The notes: a model not told the origin generated them from the letters alone. Shown: positions 44,304 through 57,900, counted from the first letter of the stretch. The stretch is 64,000 nucleotides of DNA from Malaciobacter molluscorum LMG 25693 (GCF_003544935.1 NZ_CP032098.1:1302001-1366000), one strand, 5' to 3'. Program-made: numbers and translations.

Positions 44304-45890
44304 GTGAGTTTCATTAATATATTATATTTATTGATTAATATTGTAATTTTATTTTTTGCAATATATTTTATTATTTTTAATTCAAAAAAAAGAAGATTAT
44401 ATAAAGATAGTGCAAAAGAGTTATCACAAAACCCTAATTATAGGGAATGTACACAAAAAGAAAAAGAACTTTTAAAAAAATATTATTATATAAATATAAA
44501 AGATGAAAAAGTTCATTCTACTGATTGTGTTTTTTTATATCCATTAGAAGAAGATCATACTTCTTCTAATTCTAAATTTGTTCCTAAACGTTTTAATTTT
44601 AATGGAGCAATACTTATTTGTGGTTTATTCTTTAGTTATTTTTATAAAAACTCTAAAATTAAGACTTTTGAATATATAGTTTATAAAAATAATGTCTATT
44701 TAGTATCAGTTTTATTTGAAGATGATAACATTTTACATGATTTAAATATGGAAGATGAACTTCAAAAAAAATATGATATTGACTTTGGACTTGTGGAAGA
44801 GGGCAAATATATTCTTACTGGAACTAGAGCCTCTTTACAAAGTTTACTTTCTACAATAGTATTTTTAATATTACTTAACTTTATTGATATAAAAATTGAT
44901 GCAATTTTATATGTAATTTCTTTAATTCTTATCTATTATTCTTTTTTAAAAGATAAAACAAAAACATTTGTTGATTATAAGAAACACAATCTAACAATTG
45001 CTATTTTCACTTTTATAAATATAGCTTTATTGCTTATTAGTTTTTATGATTATAATGTAATGAAAGCTGCTATTTATTCCACTTTTTCCAAAGAAAGAAC
45101 AATTAATTTTCAAAAAGATATAGATACTAAACCTTTGGAAATAGCCCAAAGAGTTTATTTATCTGGTTATAGATTATGTGATGATTATAATTGTAAAAAG
45201 TTTACTGTTTTAAATAAAGATTTAATATTTAAAAAAGATTTTTTAATTGATCATTTTTTTACAAATGAAGATAAGATATTTTTTAAAAAAGTTAAGGAAA
45301 AAATAGATATTTTATCAGGTAGTTTTGATGCTTATTATAAAATAGATTATAAAAGTGTAATTACTTATTTAAATAAATTTAAAAAGTATAATCTTGAGTC
45401 TTTAAATGATTTTGAAAATATAATAAAAAAAATAGTTAAAAATGAAGAGTTCTCTCTTCTTCTTTCAAAATCAAAGGATTTTAATAAATATAAAAATGCT
45501 TTTTATAGATTTAGAAATGATTTATTAAGATTTGAATCAAATAGATTAAGAAAAATGCAAAAAGAGTACATTGATAAAAAAGCAAAAACTTTTTTTGTAA
45601 TTTTAGATAGACAAAAAAATAATTCTCTTGAAAGAAAATATTATCAAAATGATTATGAAATGATGATATTAAACTATAATCAATCAAAAAGAATGAATAA
45701 TATAGAGGGTATTATTGTTGATATTAAAAAACAAAATGGTAAAGAGTATGCTTATATACAAACTTCTGTCGCTAAAGAATTTTTAATAGGTAATATAATT
45801 ATTCTTTTAATAATTATATTAAACCTATTGATTTTTTGTTTTAATCTTTTTATTTATATTTTTACTAAAAAGAAAAAAAGAGTTATTTAG
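44304..45890 (+). CDS. Membrane protein of unknown function
   Basis: The 528-residue protein has a membrane helix at the N terminus (INILYLLINIVILFFAIYFII), two or three more around residues 170-250, and one near the C terminus (NIIILLIIILNLLIFCFNLFIYIF), with a large lysine-rich soluble part between about 260 and 490. No family recognised. Start is GTG at 44304, without a clear ribosome-binding site, so an alternative start is possible. It follows the ABC-F gene by 25 bases and ends at a strong shared hairpin. Confidence 0.55.
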   Translation: MSFINILYLLINIVILFFAIYFIIFNSKKRRLYKDSAKELSQNPNYRECTQKEKELLKKYYYINIKDEKVHSTDCVFLYPLEEDHTSSNSKFVPKRFNFNGAILICGLFFSYFYKNSKIKTFEYIVYKNNVYLVSVLFEDDNILHDLNMEDELQKKYDIDFGLVEEGKYILTGTRASLQSLLSTIVFLILLNFIDIKIDAILYVISLILIYYSFLKDKTKTFVDYKKHNLTIAIFTFINIALLLISFYDYNVMKAAIYSTFSKERTINFQKDIDTKPLEIAQRVYLSGYRLCDDYNCKKFTVLNKDLIFKKDFLIDHFFTNEDKIFFKKVKEKIDILSGSFDAYYKIDYKSVITYLNKFKKYNLESLNDFENIIKKIVKNEEFSLLLSKSKDFNKYKNAFYRFRNDLLRFESNRLRKMQKEYIDKKAKTFFVILDRQKNNSLERKYYQNDYEMMILNYNQSKRMNNIEGIIVDIKKQNGKEYAYIQTSVAKEFLIGNIIILLIIILNLLIFCFNLFIYIFTKKKKRVI

Positions 45891-46356
45891 AATGTCTTGA
45901 AGACATTCTAATCTCTTTTCTTTTTATTGCATCATTATATCTTCGTTTATCATCTTCTGTTACGAGTTCAATTTGTGGAACTTTCATCACTTTTCCATCT
46001 TCATCAACTGCAACCATAGTAAAATAGCATACATTTGTATTTTTAATTGAATTATCTCTTGTATCTTCAGAAATAACCTTTATACCTATCTCCATTGATG
46101 TTCTTCCTGTATAATTTACACTTGCATGAAAAGTTACAAGTGAACCAACTTTAATAGGATTTTTAAATAATACCATATCAACAGAAAGTGTTACAGCATG
46201 GTATCCTGTGTATTTAGAAGCACACGCATATGCTACTTGGTCTAACATTTTTAATATTTCTCCACCATGTACATTTTTACCCGTAAAATTAGCCTTCTCG
46301 GGAGTCATCAACATAGTCATTGTTAAAGATTTTTCTCTTTTAACATTATTATTCAT
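45883..46356 (-). CDS. Hotdog-fold acyl-CoA thioesterase (YciA/BFIT-like), copy 1
   Basis: The 157-residue protein has the hotdog core NVHGGEILKMLDQVAYACASKY (the Gly-rich helix start and catalytic Asp), followed by VDMVLFKNPIKVGSLVTFHASVNYTGRTSMEIGIKV. It is a close relative of the next gene, consistent with tandem duplication, and should hydrolyse acyl-CoAs in the cytoplasm. Its end overlaps the convergent membrane protein gene by 8 bases. Confidence 0.87.
   Translation of the reverse strand: MNNNVKREKSLTMTMLMTPEKANFTGKNVHGGEILKMLDQVAYACASKYTGYHAVTLSVDMVLFKNPIKVGSLVTFHASVNYTGRTSMEIGIKVISEDTRDNSIKNTNVCYFTMVAVDEDGKVMKVPQIELVTEDDKRRYNDAIKRKEIRMSSRHSK
45887..45911. terminator. Bidirectional terminator
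   Basis: Perfect 10-bp stem TTAGAATGTC (45887-45896) / GACATTCTAA (45902-45911), overlapping the stops of the membrane protein and thioesterase genes, followed by TCTCTTTTCTTTTT on the plus strand. Confidence 0.75.
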
Positions 46357-46479
46357 TTCTAACCTTTTCTAAATCTTTTCATTTTTATTATAAAATAAAA
46401 TTGTAGCATCAAAGTAGTATTTTTATTTGTTATAAAAAAATAGAAGAAAAAAAAGAAAAAAGTAACTAAAAGTTATAAC

Positions 46480-46956
46480 TTAACTTCTTTTTTGTAATTT
46501 TTCTCTAAATTCCCTTCTTTGAATTGCCTCTTCATATCTTTTTATTTCTTTATTTGTAATAGGTGTATATTTTGGTACAGCCTTTGGTTTCATATTTTCA
46601 TCAACTGAAATCATTGTAAAATAGCAAGTATTTGTATGAGATTTTTCTTTTGTTTTTACATCTGTTGAAACTACTTTAATTCCTATTTCCATAGATGTAG
46701 TTCCTGTATAATTTATTTTTGCTTTAAAAGTTACTAGTGAACCAACTTTAATTGGACTTTTAAAAAGAACTAGATCTGAGGAGAGGGTAACAACATATGT
46801 TTTACAATATTGTGCTGCACATGCATATGCAACTTGATCTAAAAGTTTTAATATTTCGCCTCCATGTACATTAATTCCTGAAAAATTAGCCATAGTAGGA
46901 GTCATTAACATTGATATTTTAATTTTTGTGGGTAAATCTCTTCTTTTTTTCTTCAT
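46480..46956 (-). CDS. Hotdog-fold acyl-CoA thioesterase (YciA/BFIT-like), copy 2
   Basis: The 158-residue protein aligns with the first thioesterase throughout, e.g. NVHGGEILKLLDQVAYACAAQY and LVLFKSPIKVGSLVTFKAKINYTGTTSMEIGIKV. The copies are clearly diverged, so the duplication is not recent. It is 11 bases after ligA and 123 bases upstream of copy 1. Confidence 0.87.
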   Translation of the reverse strand: MKKKRRDLPTKIKISMLMTPTMANFSGINVHGGEILKLLDQVAYACAAQYCKTYVVTLSSDLVLFKSPIKVGSLVTFKAKINYTGTTSMEIGIKVVSTDVKTKEKSHTNTCYFTMISVDENMKPKAVPKYTPITNKEIKRYEEAIQRREFREKLQKRS

Positions 46957-46967
46957 TAAAAATTCCT

Positions 46968-48950
<1,983 letters not shown>

Positions 48951-48976
48951 TTAAATAGTAATTATATCAAAAAGTT

Positions 48977-49687
48977 TTATACAATCTTTTGAAGTATATC
49001 GACTCTAAATGGTTTTAATAAGGTTATTTCATCACCATTATTATAACTATCAAATTTTTCTTTTATTTTTGATTTTAATTCATCTGTGATTGAAACTTCA
49101 TTATATGTTACATTCATTTGTTTATTTTCAAAATCATTAAAGTTTTCATAATATACTTCAGTTTGAAAGAATATCTCTTTAAATAATTTAAACTTATTTG
49201 TATCTACACTATTTTTAATAGCTTCAAATGCTTTTTTTCTAACTTCTTCTTCATTGTGAAACATTGCAACAAGTTCATTTTGTGCACCTTGATGTAAAGG
49301 TTCACTAATATAAGCAAAACCACTTGGTTTAAGAACTCTTTTTATTTCATCAAGTGCTTTATTCATAAATTCAGCGGGAATATGATGGAAAGATTTAAAC
49401 ATAAATACTATATCTATACTATTATCTTCAACATCAATATTTTCTGCTCCACAAAGTTTAAACTCTATATTTTTTTCATTTAATGCCAAGTTTAATTTAT
49501 GTTGATTTTCATCCACTTCACATGCAATAACTTTTCGATTTATTCCATTATTTGCAATTTTTCTAGTCATAATAGCTTTTCCACAACCAAGTTCTAACAT
49601 AGTTTTGTTATCTAAATTTAGTGTTTCAATTAGATAATCTTCATTTATTGTTTGTGTAATATTTGTCTCAAGAAGTTTCATTTTCAT
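48977..49687 (-). CDS. Class I SAM-dependent methyltransferase
   Basis: The 236-residue protein has motif I TMLELGCGKAIMTRKIA (about 29-45), motif II (VIACEVDENQHKLN) and the post-motif VFMFKSFHHIPAEFMNKALDEIKRVLKPSGFAYISEPLHQG. UbiE-like in shape. Substrate unknown. It is 50 bases upstream of ligA on the same strand. Confidence 0.85.
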   Translation of the reverse strand: MKMKLLETNITQTINEDYLIETLNLDNKTMLELGCGKAIMTRKIANNGINRKVIACEVDENQHKLNLALNEKNIEFKLCGAENIDVEDNSIDIVFMFKSFHHIPAEFMNKALDEIKRVLKPSGFAYISEPLHQGAQNELVAMFHNEEEVRKKAFEAIKNSVDTNKFKLFKEIFFQTEVYYENFNDFENKQMNVTYNEVSITDELKSKIKEKFDSYNNGDEITLLKPFRVDILQKIV

Positions 49688-49819
49688 CCTTTTGTTAAAT
49701 AAATTAAGATTATACTAAATTTTTCTAATTAAATAATAAGAAAAATAATTTATATTTTGTTTAAGCATATTACCAAAAATTTTTAATTAATATAGTATAT
49801 ATTGAAAAAAGAGGTTATT

Positions 49820-50383
49820 ATGATTTTAGATTATAAAGAATTAGAAGATTTAAATAGATATAAAGTGATGTCAGATACTGTTGTTCCAAGACCAATTGCA
49901 TGGATTGTAACTGAAGATGGTGGGGTAATAAATGCTGCACCTTTTTCATATTTTATTCCAATATCTAGTAATCCTGCAACTTTAATTGTATCAATAGGGC
50001 AAAAAGAATCTGGAATCCCTAAAGATACCTTAGCAAATATATTAAAAACAAAAAAAGCTACCATATGTTTTGTTAATAAAGATAATATACAAGAAGTTAA
50101 AAATTCAGCACTTGCTTTAGAAAAACAAGAGAGTGAAATAGAAAAATTCGAAATAGATGTACAAAAAGTATTAGAAGATTATCCAGCTATGATTAGTTCT
50201 TCTCAAACTGCACTTTTTTGTGATTATTATGGGAAAGTTGATATACCTGGAAAAACAACACCTTTAATTTTAGAGATCAAAAAACAATTTATTGAAGATA
50301 ATAGAATTGATGCAAAATTTCATGTGCATGTTGATAATGTTGGAAGATGTGGAGCATACTTTAAAGCAATGATTGATTTATAA
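49820..50383 (+). CDS. Flavin reductase-like FMN-binding protein
   Basis: The ~187-residue protein has the flavin_reduct fold: VVPRPIAWIVTEDGGVINAAPFSYFIPISSNPATLIVSIG, then LANILKTKKATICFVN. The start is the ATG at 49820 (GAGG 6 bases upstream), not the TTG at 49802. Such proteins supply reduced FMN or act as oxidoreductases. No partner monooxygenase is adjacent. Confidence 0.85.
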   Translation: MILDYKELEDLNRYKVMSDTVVPRPIAWIVTEDGGVINAAPFSYFIPISSNPATLIVSIGQKESGIPKDTLANILKTKKATICFVNKDNIQEVKNSALALEKQESEIEKFEIDVQKVLEDYPAMISSSQTALFCDYYGKVDIPGKTTPLILEIKKQFIEDNRIDAKFHVHVDNVGRCGAYFKAMIDL

Positions 50384-50394
50384 GTGTAGAAAGC

Positions 50395-52767
50395 TTAAAA
50401 GCTTTCCCACTCATTATTATCTGTTTGTTCAGAAATTATATTATTTTTAGGTTTTTGTATGATTATTTCTTCTTTTGCTTTTACAAGAGTATCATTTTTT
50501 GAACTACTTGTATCTTTACCTCTAAAATTATTTTTATGAACATTTTGAACAATTTGAATTGCAATATTATTTGTTTCAATTGCAATAGAATTGGTCTTTT
50601 CTGCAACTGCTGCATTACCTTGAGTAACTTTATCTAATTGATTAACAGCTTCAGATATTTGAGTCATTCCAACTGTTTGTTCTTTTGCTGCATTTGATAC
50701 ATCATCTATTAATTCATTTGTTATTTGAATTTTACTTTCTAAAGAGATAAATCCTTCTATCATTTTATTGCTTGCAACTTTACCATTATTTGCTTTTACA
50801 GTAGCATTTTCTACTAGAGTTTTTATCTCTTTTGCAGCTTCTGCACTTCTATTTGCAAGATTTCTTACTTCTTGTGCAACTACAGCAAAACCTTTTCCTG
50901 CTTCACCAGCACCAGCAGCTTCAACTGCTGCATTTAATGATAAGATATTTGTTTGGAATGCTATTTGATCGATTACAGTAATTGCTTCATTTATATTGTT
51001 TACTGTTGAATTAATCTCTTCCATTGCTGCAACTGTATCATTTGCTAATTTTTTACCTTCTTGTGCAGAAGATTTAGTATCTTGAGATATATTTAACATT
51101 TCTGTTGATTTTTCGCTTGTTTGTTTAATATTTCCTGTAATTTCTTCTATTGACGCAGCTGTTTCTTCCAATGAAGAAGCTTGTTCATTCGCATTATTAT
51201 TTAAATTATTAACATTTTTTGTAAGACTTGTTGCACTATTTTTTAAAATTAAACCATCTTTTTGGCTATCTACTAATAACTGTGTCATCATTTGATTTAA
51301 ATTGATAAGTCTTTCTCCAATAACACCTGCATTTTCTTTTTCTAAAGTATTTAAGAAGTTTCTTTTACTATATTCTTCTAAAATATTATTTATATTATTT
51401 ATATTTGCACCAACTAATTTTTGTAAGTTATCTAACATACTATTAAATAAGTTTTTTAATTCATTTAAAGAATCAGTCGAACAATTTTTATCAATTCTTT
51501 TATCTAAAAATCCTTTACTTACATTATTTACTATTTCATTTACATTATTTAATAATATATTCTCTTCTTCAATTGTATTTTTTATTTTTTCTACATTTGT
51601 ATTAACATTATCTGCCATTCGACCAAATTCATCATTTGATATGATATTTATTTTTTCAGTATCATTTGATTCTTTATTGAGATATTTAAAAAATAGATCT
51701 AAACCTTCAGATATTATTGATAAATTATTTTTAAGTTTTTTAATACTAAAAAGAATTACAACAGTTATTAAAAGTATTCCAATAATAGAGATGATTATGG
51801 CAAAATATTTAATATTTTCTGCATCTTGAAGATATTCTTCTTCTGGAACATTAACAAAAACAGCCCAATTATAGTCAATATTTTCTATGTCAAAAGGTTT
51901 TGAATAATAATATGATTTTAAACCATTTCTAGCAACTGTAACAAAAGAGTGACTTTGTAAAGTTTTTATTTTATTTACTGCTATATTATAATTAGAATCA
52001 TTATTTGTATAATCAAGTAATTGTTTTGATACTAGTTTTTTTTCTGGATGACCAATTATTATTCCATCGCTATTTACTAGAAAAGCATATCCACTTTTAT
52101 ATATTTTAATATTTTGTGTAATTTTCGATAATGTATCTAATTTTATTTCTCCACCTACTACTCCTATAAATTTTTCATTTTTATAAAGAGGTATTGATAA
52201 AGTAATTAATAAAGTTTTTTCACCGTTTATTTTATGATAGTAAGGATTTGTTATATATGCTTTTCTTTCTTCAATTGGTTTTTTTATCCATGGATTATTT
52301 TCATTATATTCTTCAGCTTTTTGAATTATAATATTATTATTGACTTTTGTGATATAAGGATTAAAACCTGTTTTTGTATACCATTCATTTTCAATATTGT
52401 ATTTACTGTCACTTTTTGAATTAAAAAGCATGTCTTTATTTTTAAATGACCACCATAATCCTAATATGTTTTCATTATCAAGCAAGATTTTTTTAAGTTT
52501 TTCAACAGTATGTATTTCATCTAATTTAACACCTTGATTTATTGCAGATTGAAAATCAAAATAAAATGTATTAATAACACTTGTTGTTGAATCAATTCTT
52601 CCTTTAAAATCTAAAGCAATTGTTTCAGCTTTTTGCTTAACATATTTTGTTGCATTATCATGTGAAGCTTCAACTGACATTTTAGAGATGAAAAATAGTG
52701 TTGTTGAAAAAACAATTATTATTGATAATAATATTTTAATGAGTAATTTGTTTCCAAAACTTTTCAT
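50395..52767 (-). CDS. Cache-domain methyl-accepting chemotaxis protein, paralogue A
   Basis: The 790-residue receptor has a membrane helix (about 8-26), a dCache-type periplasmic domain (about 30-315; [36 protein letters not shown]), a second membrane helix (about 322-343), a long linker and a signalling domain with tip [20 protein letters not shown]. The protein ends NEWESF, whose W-x-x-F resembles the CheR tether. It is closely related to the receptor at 53016. Confidence 0.9.
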   Translation of the reverse strand: MKSFGNKLLIKILLSIIIVFSTTLFFISKMSVEASHDNATKYVKQKAETIALDFKGRIDSTTSVINTFYFDFQSAINQGVKLDEIHTVEKLKKILLDNENILGLWWSFKNKDMLFNSKSDSKYNIENEWYTKTGFNPYITKVNNNIIIQKAEEYNENNPWIKKPIEERKAYITNPYYHKINGEKTLLITLSIPLYKNEKFIGVVGGEIKLDTLSKITQNIKIYKSGYAFLVNSDGIIIGHPEKKLVSKQLLDYTNNDSNYNIAVNKIKTLQSHSFVTVARNGLKSYYYSKPFDIENIDYNWAVFVNVPEEEYLQDAENIKYFAIIISIIGILLITVVILFSIKKLKNNLSIISEGLDLFFKYLNKESNDTEKINIISNDEFGRMADNVNTNVEKIKNTIEEENILLNNVNEIVNNVSKGFLDKRIDKNCSTDSLNELKNLFNSMLDNLQKLVGANINNINNILEEYSKRNFLNTLEKENAGVIGERLINLNQMMTQLLVDSQKDGLILKNSATSLTKNVNNLNNNANEQASSLEETAASIEEITGNIKQTSEKSTEMLNISQDTKSSAQEGKKLANDTVAAMEEINSTVNNINEAITVIDQIAFQTNILSLNAAVEAAGAGEAGKGFAVVAQEVRNLANRSAEAAKEIKTLVENATVKANNGKVASNKMIEGFISLESKIQITNELIDDVSNAAKEQTVGMTQISEAVNQLDKVTQGNAAVAEKTNSIAIETNNIAIQIVQNVHKNNFRGKDTSSSKNDTLVKAKEEIIIQKPKNNIISEQTDNNEWESF

Positions 52768-52973
52768 ATAAATCCTTTAATTAAAATTTCGGAATTGTAC
52801 TGTAAAATGGTATCATGAAAGTGTCATCATTATTACTTAATATATTTTAACTATAAAAACTATTATATTTAATCTAATAAAATAATAAAAAAATGTTTTT
52901 AAAAAGTGTTGCATTAATTCAAAATAATTTATTTGTAAAATTGTATATTATAAAAAATGGAATTAAAAAAAGT

Positions 52974-53014
52974 AAGAGGAGAAAAAGAGGGGGGGGGAGA
53001 GAGGAGAGAAAAAG
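52974..53014. other. 41-base uninterrupted purine run with G9
   Basis: No pyrimidine occurs from 52974 to 53014. It includes nine consecutive G at 52989-52997, which is striking at this base composition. It lies directly downstream of the chemoreceptor B gene, so its transcript would be C-rich there. Confidence 0.9.
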
Positions 53015-53026
53015 CCTAAAAGCTTT
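53011..53026 (-). terminator. Short hairpin at the end of chemoreceptor B
   Basis: On the minus strand AAAGC, six bases and GCTTT form a small stem that includes the stop codon, followed by TTCTCTCC. It is short, so efficiency is doubtful. Confidence 0.4.
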
Positions 53027-55445
53027 CCCACTCATCTTCATTATCTGCTTGTGATTTAAAAGTTTTATCTTCTTTATATGTTGAATCGTTTTTTAATTCT
53101 GATTTTTTATAAGAAGTATGTTCTTCTTTTCTCTTTTCAATAATTGAACTTTCTTTTTTAAGTTCTGTTTGAGATTTCATATTATTTTTGCCATCAAAAT
53201 TATTTTCATTAACATTTTCTACTACTTTAAATGCAACTGCATTTGTTTCTTGTGCAATACTATTTGTTTTTTCAGCAATTGCGGCATTTTCTTGAGTAAA
53301 TTTATCTAATTGACCAACTGCATCAGATATTTGAGTCATCCCAATACTTTGCTCTTTTGCTGCATTTGTTACATCATCAATTAATTTACTTGTACTTAAA
53401 ATTTTACTTTCAAGTTGAGAAAAACCTTCAATCATTTTATTGCTAATCTCTTTACCATTATTTGTTTTTAAAGTAGCATTTTCAACTAAAGCTTTAATTT
53501 CTTTTGCTGCATCTGCACTTCTTGAAGCAAGATTTCGCACTTCAGCTGCAACTACTGCAAATCCTTTTCCAGCTTCTCCTGCTGTTGCTGCTTCTACAGC
53601 TGCATTAAGAGATAAAATATTTGTTTGAAATGCTATTTGATCAATTACTGTTATTGCTTCATTAATAGCAGTTACTTGCTCATTTATTTCATCCATAGAT
53701 TTTACAGTTTCATTTGCAAATCCTTTACCTTGTGATGCTGAATCTCTTGTGTCATTTGAGATACTTAACATTTCTTGGGCTTTTTGACTTGTTTGTTCTA
53801 TAGTGCTTGTAATCTCATCAATCGCTGCAGCTGTTTCTTCTAGTGAAGATGCCTGACTTGTAGCATTATTACTTAAAGTTTTAACGCTTGAAGTTAATTC
53901 TATTGAACTATTTTGTAGTGACATTCCATCTGCTTGGCTAGATTGAAGCATCTTTGTAATCATTCTATTCATTTGGATAATTTCATTACCTATTTTTCCG
54001 CATGATGAAGAATCAAGTTTTGCTGTAAAATCTCTTTTTGTATATCTTGATAAAGTATCAATAATTATATTTAAGTCTTTTCCAATTAATTCTTGAAGAT
54101 TTTTTAACATATTATTTAATAGATTTTTTAATTCATTTAAAGAATCAGTATCTGTTTGTGCTGTAATTCTTTTTTCTAAATAACCTTTTCCAACTGTATT
54201 TACTATTACTTTTACTTCTTCAATTAAGTTATTGTCTTTATCAATACTTTCTTGTATCTTTTTAACATTTGTATTGATATTATACGCCATTACTCCAAAT
54301 TCATCAGCAGATTTTATCTCTATATTTTTTGGATTTGTAGTCTCTTTATTTAAATATTTAAAGAAATCATCTAAACCAAAAGAAATAGAAGATAAATTTT
54401 TATTTAGTTTTCTAATTGATAATATGATAATTCCAGCAATAATTATTAATGCTAAAATACCTGCAATAATTGAGAAGTTTCTGATAAAAATTGCATTTGA
54501 TAAATACTCTTCTTTAGGTACAGAAACAAAAAAAGTCCAATTAGTATCAGTTTGTGCAATTGAAAAACTTTTTGAATAGTAATATGAAGTTTCTTCTGTT
54601 GTTGGAGAAACTTTTGAAAATATATAATTTTCACCATTTTTTGAAGCATCCAATGCTGCTTTGTAGTCTTGTTTATCATCAACAACATCAAAAATATATT
54701 TTCCTAATAATTTTTGATTTGGATGACCAATAATCATATCGTAACTATCTACAATAAAAGTATAACCATTTTCATAAACTTTTATCTTTTTAGTCATTTC
54801 TGAAAATGTATCTAATACTATATCTCCTCCAATAGTTCCTATATATTTCCCTTTATAATACATTGGTAAAGAAAGAGTGGCCATAAGAGTATCAACTCCA
54901 TCAACTGGATAAAAATATGGTTTTGTAATGTAATCTTTTCCTGATTTCATTGGACCACCAACCCATGCATCATTTTCATTATATACTGCACCTGGTTGTA
55001 TTTTGTATTTTCCATTTGATTTTGTTATATAAGGATTAAACTCTCCATTTTTATCATATAAACGTTTATCTGAATTATCTTTTATAGTTTCAAATAATAA
55101 TCCACTATCTTTTATTTTAAACCATAAACCAGATAAATTAGGGTTGTGGTCTAATACTCTTTTTAAGTACGATACTGTTTCTTCTTCATTGAGTTTAACA
55201 TTATTATTTAATGCTTCTTCAAATTTTGACTTAAGCATTCTAATAACAAGAAAAGATCTATTTATATCATTCTGTACATCAGATCCATATTTCTCAGCTG
55301 TTTTTTGAATAAAATTCGATGCTTCTTCTTGAGAACTATCATACGAATATTTTGATACAAAAAACATAGATAAACCAAATACTAAAATTATAGTACCTAA
55401 AACTTGGAAAAGAAGTTTATTCCCAAAACTTGAACTCTTTTTCAT
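53016..55445 (-). CDS. Cache-domain methyl-accepting chemotaxis protein, paralogue B
   Basis: The 809-residue receptor has a membrane helix (about 11-30), a dCache domain (about 35-320; [42 protein letters not shown]), a second membrane helix (about 330-350) and a signalling domain with tip [20 protein letters not shown]. It ends in DEWESF. Its sensing part differs from paralogue A more than the signalling part does, so ligands may differ. Confidence 0.9.
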   Translation of the reverse strand: MKKSSSFGNKLLFQVLGTIILVFGLSMFFVSKYSYDSSQEEASNFIQKTAEKYGSDVQNDINRSFLVIRMLKSKFEEALNNNVKLNEEETVSYLKRVLDHNPNLSGLWFKIKDSGLLFETIKDNSDKRLYDKNGEFNPYITKSNGKYKIQPGAVYNENDAWVGGPMKSGKDYITKPYFYPVDGVDTLMATLSLPMYYKGKYIGTIGGDIVLDTFSEMTKKIKVYENGYTFIVDSYDMIIGHPNQKLLGKYIFDVVDDKQDYKAALDASKNGENYIFSKVSPTTEETSYYYSKSFSIAQTDTNWTFFVSVPKEEYLSNAIFIRNFSIIAGILALIIIAGIIILSIRKLNKNLSSISFGLDDFFKYLNKETTNPKNIEIKSADEFGVMAYNINTNVKKIQESIDKDNNLIEEVKVIVNTVGKGYLEKRITAQTDTDSLNELKNLLNNMLKNLQELIGKDLNIIIDTLSRYTKRDFTAKLDSSSCGKIGNEIIQMNRMITKMLQSSQADGMSLQNSSIELTSSVKTLSNNATSQASSLEETAAAIDEITSTIEQTSQKAQEMLSISNDTRDSASQGKGFANETVKSMDEINEQVTAINEAITVIDQIAFQTNILSLNAAVEAATAGEAGKGFAVVAAEVRNLASRSADAAKEIKALVENATLKTNNGKEISNKMIEGFSQLESKILSTSKLIDDVTNAAKEQSIGMTQISDAVGQLDKFTQENAAIAEKTNSIAQETNAVAFKVVENVNENNFDGKNNMKSQTELKKESSIIEKRKEEHTSYKKSELKNDSTYKEDKTFKSQADNEDEWESF

Positions 55446-55479
55446 AGCCGTAACTCTCCCCTTAACTTAATTTATATAC

Positions 55480-55485
55480 ATTATA
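55480..55485 (-). promoter_or_regulatory. -10 element of chemoreceptor B
   Basis: TATAAT on the minus strand (in GATATAATG), 35 bases upstream of the ATG, with an AT-rich region in place of a -35 box. GGGGAGAG precedes the start as ribosome-binding site. Confidence 0.45.
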
Positions 55486-55571
55486 TCATAATAAATTAAT
55501 AAAAAGAAGAGTTAAAGTGTCATAAATTATTTTTAATAGCTTTTTTAATAGTTATTTTTTTAATTTTATTA

Positions 55572-56969
55572 TTATTTTTTAGGATATGTCATTTCTTCTG
55601 GCTTAACATATTTATTAAATTCTTCTTCTGTTAATAAACCAAGTTTTAAAGCTTCTTCTTTCAATGTAGTACCATTTTTGTGGGCAGTTTTTGCTATTTT
55701 TGCTGCATTTTCATACCCTATATATGGATTAAGAGCGGTTACTAACATTAAAGAATCATTTAAATATTTGTTTATATTATTTAAATTTGGTGTGATTCCA
55801 ATTGCACAATTGTTATTAAATGACACAATTGTATCGCTTAATAATCTAATAGACTGTAAAATATTATAAGCAATTACTGGTTTAAAGACATTTAGTTCAA
55901 AATTTCCTTGGCTTGCACTTATACTTACCGTTGAATGATTACCCATAACTTGAACAGAAACCATTGTCATCGCTTCACATTGCGTTGGATTAACTTTTCC
56001 AGGCATTATTGAACTTCCTGGTTCATTTTCTGGAATATTTATTTCTCCTATTCCACATCTAGGTCCTGATGCTAGCCATCTAATATCATTAGCAATTTTC
56101 ATTAAGTTACTAGCAAGTGCATTTAAAGCACCACTTAAAAATACTTCTCCATCATGTGAAGTTAATGCATGAAACTTATTTGGATGTGAAACAAAATCAA
56201 AGTTAGTGTCAGTCTTTTCATTTAATACTTTACAAACCATATTTGAAAACTCTGGATGAGAATTTAATCCTGTACCAACTGCTGTTCCTCCAATTGCTAG
56301 TTCACAAATATATTTCATACTATCATTTAATTGATTTTCTGCTTTATTTAACATATCCACATATGCACTTAACTCTTGACCAAGTGTTAATGGAGTTGCA
56401 TCTTGTAAATGAGTTCTTCCAATTTTTACTATATTTTTAAATTCATTTGATTTTTTTTCAAAAGTATTTTTTAAAAGTTTTATTGCAGGAAAAAGTTGTT
56501 TTTGAATTTCAAGAACAAAAGATATTCTCATTGCAGTAGGATATGTGTCATTTGAACTTTGACCTTTGTTAACATCATCATTTGGATGAACTAACTTCTT
56601 AACTCTAAAATCTTCACCTAAAATTTCTATAGATCTATTCGCTATTACTTCATTCATATTCATATTTGATTGTGTTCCACTTCCTGTTTGCCAAACAACA
56701 AGGGGGAAGTTTCCTTCAAGTTTTCCTTGAATTACTTCTTCGCAAGCTTGGATAATTGCGTGTGTTTTATTATTATCTAGTCTTTTTAAATCATTATTTA
56801 CAATTGCACAAGCTTTTTTTAAGTGAGCAAAACCAATTATCACTTCTTCAGGCATCTTTTCTGTACCAATAGGAAAGTTTTCTACACTTCTTTGTGTTTG
56901 TGCAGCCCAATATTTATTATCAGGAACTTGCATTTCTCCCATTGTATCTTTTTCAATTCTATAACCCAT
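55572..56969 (-). CDS. fumC: Class II fumarate hydratase FumC
   Basis: The 465-residue enzyme has the class II signature [17 protein letters not shown] (about 317-333), [16 protein letters not shown] near residue 98 and [16 protein letters not shown] near residue 184. It is Fe-S independent and converts fumarate to malate. It begins the fumarate/mesaconyl-CoA stretch of the window but is separated from it by a DUF5718 gene. Confidence 0.96.
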   Translation of the reverse strand: MGYRIEKDTMGEMQVPDNKYWAAQTQRSVENFPIGTEKMPEEVIIGFAHLKKACAIVNNDLKRLDNNKTHAIIQACEEVIQGKLEGNFPLVVWQTGSGTQSNMNMNEVIANRSIEILGEDFRVKKLVHPNDDVNKGQSSNDTYPTAMRISFVLEIQKQLFPAIKLLKNTFEKKSNEFKNIVKIGRTHLQDATPLTLGQELSAYVDMLNKAENQLNDSMKYICELAIGGTAVGTGLNSHPEFSNMVCKVLNEKTDTNFDFVSHPNKFHALTSHDGEVFLSGALNALASNLMKIANDIRWLASGPRCGIGEINIPENEPGSSIMPGKVNPTQCEAMTMVSVQVMGNHSTVSISASQGNFELNVFKPVIAYNILQSIRLLSDTIVSFNNNCAIGITPNLNNINKYLNDSLMLVTALNPYIGYENAAKIAKTAHKNGTTLKEEALKLGLLTEEEFNKYVKPEEMTYPKK

Positions 56970-57031
56970 ATTAATTCTCCTTAAGCTTTAAAAAGTTATT
57001 TCAAATATATTATGATAATTAATATCAAAAA

Positions 57032-57868
57032 TTAATTAACTACTTGATATAATTTTGAACACTGTCCTAAATATAAGTCTTTACCACTTATATCATTTAT
57101 TATATCTTGGTAACTATAAATATGTGCATTATACACATATATAAAAATTTCATCACCTTTTTTAAGATAATTATGTTTTCCAAATTCAGAATATGCTGTT
57201 GCACCTGCAGCAATAATTATTCCTTTTGCCTTTTTAGCATCTTTTAAAAATGGAGTTAGTTCTTCTAATGGACCACAATCTTCTTGTGTATTAAATTTAT
57301 TTACCATCCAATCTTTTAATTGATTGAAAAAATAACTATATGATTTAACTGCTGAAACTGTTCCATAATCATGTAAAATTCCATCTCTTCTTAAAAATGA
57401 GGCAATATGAAATCTATTTAAAATTGATTCTTTTTCATCAAAACTATCAATTCTTATAAAATCTTGTGAAATTCCTTTTGTTTTTTCACCCCAGTTCTTT
57501 TTAGAACTTAGTTTTTTACTATCATTAGTTCTAATTGAACAATCATTAAATGCTGCAAATCTTTTAGGAATAATGTCGACTATTTTTTCATTTTCATATT
57601 CAAAATCACAAATTAGTGCTACTTCTGCTTCTACTTGTAGGTTTTCATTTTCTCTACCATGTGTTAGAATTTCTTCATCACAAATAGGATATGTTCCTAA
57701 AAAACTATCATGATCTTTTATATAAAAAGGAAATAATCCTTTTGGAGCATTTTTATCTTCTGTTTGTATTACAGAAAATTCATCGGCTTCTCCTGCCTCA
57801 CCTAGGTGATTTGCAAAGTTTCCTGCAACTGCAAATCCTAAATAATCTCTAAAATCCTCTTTTAACAT
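57032..57868 (-). CDS. DUF5718 family protein
   Basis: The ~278-residue protein begins MLKEDFRDYLGFAVAGNFANHLGEAGE and carries the family blocks LFPFYIKDHDSFLGTYP, VEAEVALICDFEY and CSIRTNDSKKLSSKKNWG. The fold resembles fumarylacetoacetate hydrolase-like proteins, but function is unknown. The start is 57868 (TTAGGA upstream) rather than 57898. Confidence 0.8.
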   Translation of the reverse strand: MLKEDFRDYLGFAVAGNFANHLGEAGEADEFSVIQTEDKNAPKGLFPFYIKDHDSFLGTYPICDEEILTHGRENENLQVEAEVALICDFEYENEKIVDIIPKRFAAFNDCSIRTNDSKKLSSKKNWGEKTKGISQDFIRIDSFDEKESILNRFHIASFLRRDGILHDYGTVSAVKSYSYFFNQLKDWMVNKFNTQEDCGPLEELTPFLKDAKKAKGIIIAAGATAYSEFGKHNYLKKGDEIFIYVYNAHIYSYQDIINDISGKDLYLGQCSKLYQVVN

Positions 57869-57900
57869 TTGTATTCCTAATATAAATTTTAAAAACATAT

